64,000 bases of DNA from Bifidobacterium psychraerophilum (GTDB lineage: Bacteria; Actinomycetota; Actinomycetes; Actinomycetales; Bifidobacteriaceae), in NCBI RefSeq assembly GCF_000741705.1, contig NZ_JGZI01000010.1, forward strand, positions 248,001 through 312,000, in the 5' to 3' direction. The notes under the pieces are model-generated. The model did not search any database. It saw only the letters and a list, made by a program, of their open reading frames with translations, and was not told the origin of the DNA. Position 1 is the first letter of the stretch; each line of letters opens with the position of its first letter. Both the position numbers and the translations under genes were made by a program. Positions 58,623 through 64,000 of this stretch are shown here, one piece after another.

Positions 58623-59294
58623 TCATTCGTTGTAGGCGACCACGGACAGGGCCTCGTCGATCGGCTTGGAGGTATCAAAGTCGATGCGCGTCACACTGCC
58701 GTTGCGTGGCCGTTCACTGAGGTCATAGCCCTGTGGCGCATAACGGTGCATCAGACTGAGCAGCGTATTGCCGTGGGAGATCACCAGCACGTCATCGCCA
58801 TCGTGCACGCCTTCATCGGCCGCGATGATGGCGAAGCCACCTTCCACACGCTTCCAGTATTCCCCATCCGATTCGGCATCGTGAAAGGGGTCGGCCTCAT
58901 GCAGAAAATCCCTGCTCGCCCCGAGACCGAAGCGTTCGACGATCTCATTGTATGTTCCGGCTCCATGCGGGGCCCCGGCGGCCCACCAGGCTGCCGCCAT
59001 ATCCTGTCCTTCGTAATAGCCGTAGCATTGCTCCCTGAAATGCATATCCGAACGCGGCTCGGGAAGCGGGTCGCTGGCCGTATTGCAGCGCAGGATGGTC
59101 TGCGCGGTTATCTGGGCACGGGTGGTGTCCGAGCAGAAGGCGGCCGTGAAGGACACCGAGGCGAGTTTGCGTCCGGCCCGTTCCGCATCCGCCATGCCTG
59201 TTTCGGTAAGAGGGGAATTCGACCATCCCTGCAAGCGGTTGTATCTGTTGAACATGGTCTGCCCGTGACGTACCAAGTGAAGATGAAGTAGCAT
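58623..59294 (-). CDS. Histidine phosphatase family protein (phosphoglycerate mutase-like)
   Basis: The 223-residue protein has the catalytic histidine in LVRHGQTMFNRYNRLQGW, the Arg in SDTTRAQITAQ and a second His in VISHGNTLLSLM, so the active site is complete. The substrate is not predictable; it could be a sugar phosphate, nucleotide or cofactor phosphate. The ATG at 59294 gives the usual start (LLHLHLVRHGQ). A longer frame from 59417 would overlap the divergent gene. The ribosome binding site is poor. Confidence 0.88.
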   Translation of the reverse strand: MLLHLHLVRHGQTMFNRYNRLQGWSNSPLTETGMADAERAGRKLASVSFTAAFCSDTTRAQITAQTILRCNTASDPLPEPRSDMHFREQCYGYYEGQDMAAAWWAAGAPHGAGTYNEIVERFGLGASRDFLHEADPFHDAESDGEYWKRVEGGFAIIAADEGVHDGDDVLVISHGNTLLSLMHRYAPQGYDLSERPRNGSVTRIDFDTSKPIDEALSVVAYNE

Positions 59295-59343
59295 ATCTTC
59301 GATTATGGCACCGTCACCGCGGCGATTCCCGCATAATGGTGTC

Positions 59344-59709
59344 ATGGGTAGATTCTTCGGACGATGGTTCACACTTACGGTCGCGGTCGGCGTCATGACG
59401 TGGCTGCTTCCCGGCATGATTGTTCAGGGTTCCAACACCTTCATCTCGATCGCATGCTTCGCGCTCTTCATGGCGTTGATCAATGCATCCGTCAAACCCG
59501 TAGTGCAGCTTCTCGCGCTTCCGCTGACCATTCTGACCTTCGGACTCGCCGCGTTGATCCTGAACGTGATGTTCATGCAACTGGCATCCTGGCTCTCGTA
59601 CTCCGTATTCCACGCCGGCATATACATCGGAGGGTTCTGGTGGGCTGTGTTCGGCAGCTTCATCATGATGGTGGTTGACGGGATACTCGGCGCCATCATG
59701 CGCGATTAG
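59344..59709 (+). CDS. Phage holin family 4/DUF360-like membrane protein (YvlD type)
   Basis: The 121-residue protein has four transmembrane helices with INASVKPVVQLLALPLTILTFGLAALILN, the signature of the holin_4_2 family. These are ordinary chromosomal membrane proteins in most bacteria, not proof of a phage. The ATG at 59344 lacks a ribosome binding site; CATAAT at 59332-59337 is placed so that transcription could begin at the ATG (leaderless), although no -35 is clear. It is divergent from the phosphatase. Confidence 0.87.
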   Translation: MGRFFGRWFTLTVAVGVMTWLLPGMIVQGSNTFISIACFALFMALINASVKPVVQLLALPLTILTFGLAALILNVMFMQLASWLSYSVFHAGIYIGGFWWAVFGSFIMMVVDGILGAIMRD

Positions 59710-59781
59710 CCCTCACACTCCACTCAGTGGACACCGATAACCGGGGATAGCCATACCCGACGCACAGCGATTGACGGTGGA

Positions 59782-59820
59782 TAAACGACGATGCGCCGCA
59801 CATAGTGTGCGGCGCATCGT
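59782..59820 (-). terminator. Intrinsic terminator of rpsD
   Basis: A perfect 15-base stem (59788-59802 with 59806-59820; arm acgatgcgccgcaca) with a 3-base loop is followed on the minus strand by CGTTTATC. It begins 22 bases after the rpsD stop. Confidence 0.9.
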
Positions 59821-59842
59821 GCAAGTCTCGGAAGGATCCGAA

Positions 59843-60469
59843 TCAGCGGGCGTAGTACTCGACCACGTACTGGATGTTGACCTGGACTGGAATCTCTTCA
59901 GGCTCCGGCTTACGGGTAAGCGTTGCCTTCAGTGAAGTGAGCTCCACATCGAGATATCCCGGAACCGCGGGGAGCACGTCACGGTGGACGCCTTCGGCTG
60001 CGATCTGGAAGGGAACCGTGGTCTGGCTCTTCGGCTTGACCTGGATGGTCTGGCCTGGGCGCACACGGTAGCTGGGGCGATCGACGATGTTGCCATCGAC
60101 GAGGATGTGGCGGTGAACCACATACTGGCGGGCCTGTGCGGTGGTGCGGGCGATGCCTGCACGCAGCACCAGGTTGTCGAGGCGAACCTCAAGATCCCGG
60201 AGCATGGCGTTGCCGGTCTGGCCTGCCTCGTGGGTGCCCTTCTCATAGGCGGCGCGAAGCTGCTTCTCAGAAAGACCGAACTGGGCCCTCAAACGCTGCT
60301 TTTCACGCAGACGTACGGCGTAATCGGATTCGGTGCGACGACGTGTGCGACCATGCTCGCCTGGAGCATAGGGACGCTTTTCGAAGATTCGCTGAGCCTT
60401 GGGAGTCAGTGCGATTCCCAGTGCTCGGGACAGGCGCACCTGACGGCGCGAACGCTGAACCTTGGTCAT
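59843..60469 (-). CDS. rpsD: 30S ribosomal protein S4
   Basis: The 208-residue protein starts TKVQRSRRQVRLSRALGIALTPKAQRIF. It has the S4 RNA-binding domain (RLDNLVLRAGIARTTAQARQYVVHRHILVDG). It nucleates 16S rRNA folding. No zinc-binding cysteines are present (the C- form of S4). The ATG at 60469 is clear from family length. It is alone with its own terminator. The 286-base region 60470-60755 upstream must hold its promoter; I see no clear S4-binding pseudoknot or strong promoter there. Confidence 0.97.
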   Translation of the reverse strand: MTKVQRSRRQVRLSRALGIALTPKAQRIFEKRPYAPGEHGRTRRRTESDYAVRLREKQRLRAQFGLSEKQLRAAYEKGTHEAGQTGNAMLRDLEVRLDNLVLRAGIARTTAQARQYVVHRHILVDGNIVDRPSYRVRPGQTIQVKPKSQTTVPFQIAAEGVHRDVLPAVPGYLDVELTSLKATLTRKPEPEEIPVQVNIQYVVEYYAR

Positions 60470-60755
60470 AATTGCTATTTCCTTTGTTGCTGTCGTTATC
60501 TGAACGCAGGTGGAAACCCACCGAGTCAGCCTCTCCAATGCTTCACCGTGCCAAGCACGAGCAGTGTTCCCACTGCCGACCCATTGACGGGCTAAGACTC
60601 CAGACAGATGCCTCCTTGTGCAGGCACCAGCGTTCAATCCTACACCAAGGCCTGTATGTTTCCGACACGCTCCGGGTTCGAAGGCCTAGCGTCCTTGCGC
60701 TTCCCAGCAGGCATCAGGTGGATCCACACGGCATTGCGGGAACAGAGCCCGGCGT

Positions 60756-63341
60756 TCAGAGCTTTTCGATGGGGGCGACCCTGAGCATCAGACGTTTGAC
60801 GCCGTCGGAGCCGAAATCCACGGTAATCACGGAGTTCCGCCCTTTGTCCTGGAGCTCAAGCACGGTTCCCAGCCCGTAGCGGTCGTGCGATACCTTGTCC
60901 CCCACGGCGAAGTCGGCGATCTGGCGTTCCTGCGTGCTGGCGGGAGCGGCTTGCTGACGTTTCGTATCGATGCGACGCGTGGTCACCTTCGCATGCTTCG
61001 ATCCATGTGAACCACCACCTGCACCGGCACCTCCGCGGTACTGGCCGCTGCGATAGCCATAGGACCCACCCTGCGATGAGGAGGAAGCCGAGCGGCGGTA
61101 TGAGCTCCCCTGATTCGACGAGCAGCCGCCACCCCATCTGGCCGAGGATCCGAAGGAGGCGCCGAAATCGTCATCCTCGAAACCGCCGAACTCATTGTCG
61201 TCGTCCTTCCAGTTGCTCCGCATCCGTTCGACGCTTGACTCCCTGCGCTTCCAGTCGATGAGTTTCTCGGGAATGTCATCGAGGAACTGACTGGGCAGCA
61301 TCTCACTGGCCTGTCCCCACTGCGCACGGACCGCGGCACGGGTGAGATAGAGATGCTGTTTCGCGCGTGTGATGCCCACATAGGCCAGACGTCGCTCCTC
61401 CGCCAGTTCGCTCGTATCCTCCAGACTCCGTGAATGCGGGAAGGTGCCCTGCTCCATCCCGGTGAGGAACACGACCGGGTATTCGAGTCCCTTCGCGGTG
61501 TGCAGGGTCATCAGGGTGACCTTGCCGAAGTCCGCGGTCTCGTCGGGCAATTGGTCGGAATCCGCCACCAGTGCGGTGGTCTCCATGAAGGAGGACAGGG
61601 AGGCATCCGGTGTGTTCTGTTCGAATTCCGCCGCCACCGATTGCAGCTGGGAGAGATTCTCCACCCTCGAGGCATCCTGCGGGTCATCCGATTTGCGCAG
61701 TTCCTCAAGCAGACCGCTTTGCTCAAGCACCTGAGCCACGATTTCAGAAGGTTTGGCGTCATGCTCCCGTGCGAAGGCAGCAAGTCCGATCATCAGATCC
61801 CGGAAGGCCTTGAGCATGCTGGACGTTCTGGTGGGCACGCCCTCGATCTGCTCCATATGGCTGATGCCGTTCCAGAAACTCACGCCATGCTCCTGCGCGT
61901 AGCCGGTGACCAGGGACTCCGCCCGCGGTCCCAATCCACGCTTGGGGACATTCATGATTCTTCGCATATTCACATCGTCATCGGGATTGGCGAGAGCCTG
62001 CATATAGGCCAGTGCGTCCTTGATCTCGCGACGCTCGTAGAATTTGGTGCCGCCGATGAGCTGATAGGGAATGCCGGCGTTGATCAGGGCCTCTTCCAAG
62101 GAGCGTGATTGCGCATTGGCGCGGTACATGATCGCCATATCCGCATAGTGCACCTGTTCCTCGCCCGCCAGACGGGATATCTCGTTCGTGATCCACGATG
62201 CCTCCTGCTGCGCGTTATCCGCGGCGAAGGCTGTTATCGGACTCCCCTGCCCCAAGGCGGTCCACAGTTTCTTGGGTTTGCGCCCTTCGTTCTTGGCGAT
62301 CACGGCGTTCGCGGCATCAAGAATCGTCTGGGTGGAGCGATAGTTCTGCTCCAGCATAATCGTCTTCGCGTTCGGGAAATCCTTCTCGAAGTCCTGGATA
62401 TTACGTATATCCGCACCACGGAAGGCATAGATCGATTGATCGGAATCACCGACGACCGTGATCCAGGCGGGACCGCTTTTACCCGCCGCCACAGCCGTAC
62501 CCTGCTGGGGCACATCCGCATCCACGCCCGCCAACTCACGGATGAGCTCATACTGGGCATGGTTGGTGTCCTGATACTCATCGACGAGGATGTAACGGAA
62601 CTTATGCCGGTAATAGTCGGCCACCAAGGGGTCGGTCCGTATCAACTCGACCGTCCTGCCGATCAGGTCGTCGAAGTCGACGGCGTTCGCCTGTGCGAGC
62701 CTGTGCTGGTATTCCGCGTACATCACCGCGTACAGCTCTTCCACATTCCCGAATCGCCCGAGCTGCTGACCACGCTGACCCGGCTTGTAGTCAGGTGCGT
62801 ACTCCTTGAGTTGGGTCTGCCAATCCTGAAGATTGTTCTTGCAGTCGGATATGCGCGCGAGAATCGCGCGGGGGGTGTAGCGCTTCATATCGATGTTGAG
62901 ATCATTGCCGATGATCTTCACCAGGCGTTCGGAATCGGCGGAATCGTAAATGGAGAATCCCGAGCGCAGGCCGATGGATTTACCATCCCTTCTGAGGATG
63001 CGCACGCAAGCCGAGTGGAATGTGGAGACCCACATACGCTGGGCGACCGGCCCGATAAGCACCGAAAGACGTTCCCTCATCTCCGCCGCCGCTTTATTGG
63101 TGAAGGTGATCGCCAGGATCTGACTTGGCCATGCCCCGAACTGGCTGAGTATCCATGCTATCCGTCGGGTGAGCACACGGGTTTTGCCCGATCCCGCGCC
63201 TGCACCTATCAACAGAGCCTGACCCCGGTGTTGCACGGCCTGCGCCTGTTGTTGGTTGAGATCGCCGGTCAGCTCTTCGGCGCTTCGTTGTATCAGATCA
63301 GGATCACCCGTCACGTTCCTCATACCCTCGTTCTTAGTCAT
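60756..63341 (-). CDS. ATP-dependent DNA helicase, UvrD/PcrA family
   Basis: The SF1A helicase of about 861 residues has Walker A GAGAGSGKTR (motif I), VDEYQDTN (motif II), VGDSDQSIYAFRGAD (motif III), LEQNYRST (motif IV), TLHTAKGLEYPVVFLTGME (motif V) and VGITRAKQHLYL (motif VI). The C-terminus has a Tudor-like RNA polymerase-binding domain (FAVGDKVSHDRYGLGTVLEL). Between them lies a Gly/Ser/Tyr/Arg-rich linker of about 110 residues. It works in nucleotide excision repair and replication. The start is uncertain: ATG 63341 is used; ATG 63323, GTG 63314 and ATG 63371 are alternatives. Confidence 0.93.
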   Translation of the reverse strand: MTKNEGMRNVTGDPDLIQRSAEELTGDLNQQQAQAVQHRGQALLIGAGAGSGKTRVLTRRIAWILSQFGAWPSQILAITFTNKAAAEMRERLSVLIGPVAQRMWVSTFHSACVRILRRDGKSIGLRSGFSIYDSADSERLVKIIGNDLNIDMKRYTPRAILARISDCKNNLQDWQTQLKEYAPDYKPGQRGQQLGRFGNVEELYAVMYAEYQHRLAQANAVDFDDLIGRTVELIRTDPLVADYYRHKFRYILVDEYQDTNHAQYELIRELAGVDADVPQQGTAVAAGKSGPAWITVVGDSDQSIYAFRGADIRNIQDFEKDFPNAKTIMLEQNYRSTQTILDAANAVIAKNEGRKPKKLWTALGQGSPITAFAADNAQQEASWITNEISRLAGEEQVHYADMAIMYRANAQSRSLEEALINAGIPYQLIGGTKFYERREIKDALAYMQALANPDDDVNMRRIMNVPKRGLGPRAESLVTGYAQEHGVSFWNGISHMEQIEGVPTRTSSMLKAFRDLMIGLAAFAREHDAKPSEIVAQVLEQSGLLEELRKSDDPQDASRVENLSQLQSVAAEFEQNTPDASLSSFMETTALVADSDQLPDETADFGKVTLMTLHTAKGLEYPVVFLTGMEQGTFPHSRSLEDTSELAEERRLAYVGITRAKQHLYLTRAAVRAQWGQASEMLPSQFLDDIPEKLIDWKRRESSVERMRSNWKDDDNEFGGFEDDDFGASFGSSARWGGGCSSNQGSSYRRSASSSSQGGSYGYRSGQYRGGAGAGGGSHGSKHAKVTTRRIDTKRQQAAPASTQERQIADFAVGDKVSHDRYGLGTVLELQDKGRNSVITVDFGSDGVKRLMLRVAPIEKL

Positions 63342-63536
63342 TCGAATGTTCTCAATGGTCAGGATGCTCATCCCTCTGGCGGCGCCACCCTTACGGACGC
63401 TACGCCATACCCGCGCCGCCGGACGGATCACCAGCATCGCCGCATGATCCGGCGTGATGAACCGCGGCTTCGCCCGGCACCGCGTACCGAAGGATGGCAG
63501 CGGTGTCCACAGCCTCCTGCTTCCCCGTACACCAAT

Positions 63537-63591
63537 ACCTTATATATATAAGGTGTCGTCCACGAATATCGGCATCATGGGCGACACCTTA
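63537..63591. repeat. Overlapping alternative hairpins between guaA and the helicase gene
   Basis: ACCTTATATATATAAGGT (63537-63554) is a perfect 18-base palindrome. Its right half is also the left arm of a second hairpin: 63549-63562 with 63578-63591 (14 base pairs, one wobble, 15-base loop). The two structures exclude each other. In the minus direction, 40 bases after the guaA stop, the larger hairpin would form first and be followed by the AT-rich palindrome, so it may be the guaA terminator. The 289-base gap 63342-63630 holds no other feature that I can see. Confidence 0.6.
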
Positions 63592-63630
63592 CACAGCCGG
63601 GCATGTTCTCACGGCATGGTCTGCAGGATG

Positions 63631-64000
63631 CTACTCCCACTCGATCGTTGCCGGTGGCTTCGAGGTCACGTCGAGGGCCACGCGGTTGATGCCTCTGCAT
63701 TCGTTGGTGATACGGGTGGAAATCGCCGAAAGCACGTCATAGGGAACCCTTGACCAATCGGCCGTCATCGCATCCTCGGAGCTGACGGGTCGCAGCACGA
63801 TCGGGGAGCCGTAGGTGCGTTCATCACCTTGAACGCCAACGGAATGGACATCGGCAAGCAACACCACCGGGCATTGCCAGATGTCTCGGTCAAGACCCGC
63901 TTTGCTCAACTCCTCACGGGCGATGGAGTCCGCCTCCCGAAGCAGATCAAGACGTTCCTGCGTGATGGCCCCGATGATACGAATGCCCAGACCCGGACCC
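63631..64000 (-). CDS. guaA: GMP synthase (glutamine-hydrolysing), C-terminal part, cut by window edge
   Basis: The last 122 codons are present. The frame enters at the right edge as [20 protein letters not shown], continues through the dimerisation domain (SDRP-type segment [19 protein letters not shown]) and ends [20 protein letters not shown], the standard GuaA C-terminus that binds the substrate XMP. The glutaminase and ATP-pyrophosphatase domains lie outside the window. It converts XMP to GMP. Confidence 0.95.
   Translation of the reverse strand, partial: GPGLGIRIIGAITQERLDLLREADSIAREELSKAGLDRDIWQCPVVLLADVHSVGVQGDERTYGSPIVLRPVSSEDAMTADWSRVPYDVLSAISTRITNECRGINRVALDVTSKPPATIEWE

Noticed and set aside
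59344-59709. Phage remnant suggested by the holin-family membrane protein
   Set aside because: No other phage gene is present, and this protein family is common on chromosomes as an ordinary membrane protein.
60470-60755. S4-binding regulatory pseudoknot upstream of rpsD
   Set aside because: The region has several short dyads but nothing that I could fold into a convincing conserved leader by eye.
62109-63551. Plus-strand open frame of 480 codons opposite the helicase gene
   Set aside because: It is antisense to helicase motifs that are all intact and runs through the intergenic palindrome.
1-64000. CRISPR array, insertion sequence or integrase
   Set aside because: I saw no regularly spaced repeats, no transposase motifs and no flanking inverted repeats anywhere in the window.

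Overview
The window is a dense, high-GC stretch of an actinobacterial chromosome. The best fit is the family Bifidobacteriaceae (Bifidobacterium or a close relative). The evidence is an aroK-aroB fusion beside aroC and aroQ, a suf operon of type BDCSU plus SufT, a Corynebacterium-type glycogen synthase with a distant glgC, frequent GTG starts behind purine-rich ribosome binding sites, and the actinobacterial neighbourhoods rsmE-hinT-phoH-ybeY-corC-era and rpsD-DUF948-alaS-ruvX-mltG-aroC-aroKB. Genus and species cannot be fixed by reading alone. There are no phage genes, transposases or CRISPR arrays. One tRNA gene (Leu, GAG) is present.

Layout. 1-12 kb: an ABC ATPase cut by the left edge, glycogen/maltose-1-phosphate synthase, a small membrane protein, glutamate synthase gltBD, hemW and lepA, all on the minus strand. 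12-22 kb: the accessory part. It holds an 8-kb gene for a giant secreted adhesin with a fibro-slime domain and 16 SpaA/Cna-B-like repeats, transcribed away from an orphan AdcA-ZinT-type metal-binding protein. A Zur-like operator sits inside the promoter of the metal-binding gene. These two genes lie between lepA and rpsT, which are close neighbours in many actinobacteria, so the block looks like an insertion. 22-32 kb: rpsT, a TRIC-family membrane protein, a clostridial-type NADP-dependent secondary alcohol dehydrogenase, ilvE, rplY, the three-gene proton-translocating transhydrogenase pntAa-pntAb-pntB, and a long-chain acyl-CoA ligase. 32-41 kb: the rsmE-to-era operon, tRNA-Leu, a SpoU-family RNA methylase, a uracil/xanthine permease and glgC. 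41-50 kb: the suf operon, then pyrG. 49-64 kb: shikimate genes, an isolated prepilin peptidase, mltG, ruvX, alaS, small membrane proteins, a histidine phosphatase, rpsD, a UvrD/PcrA helicase and the end of guaA.

How the genes work together. Most of the window is housekeeping: translation (rpsT, rplY, rpsD, lepA, alaS, era, ybeY, rsmE), Fe-S assembly, shikimate, nucleotide and glutamate synthesis, and glycogen metabolism. Fe-S proteins such as GltBD and HemW depend on the suf operon. The transhydrogenase, GltBD and the secondary alcohol dehydrogenase all act on NADP(H).

The most notable material is the adhesin. Its repeats are arranged as a three-domain block (A-B-C) present four times, each of the last 14 repeats has a cysteine pair, and several have Asp-rich loops that may bind calcium. 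Its C-terminus ends in LASTG, an LAxTG-type sorting signal of the kind used by class E sortases, and no sortase is encoded nearby. Several intergenic dyads that are not plain terminators are also recorded.
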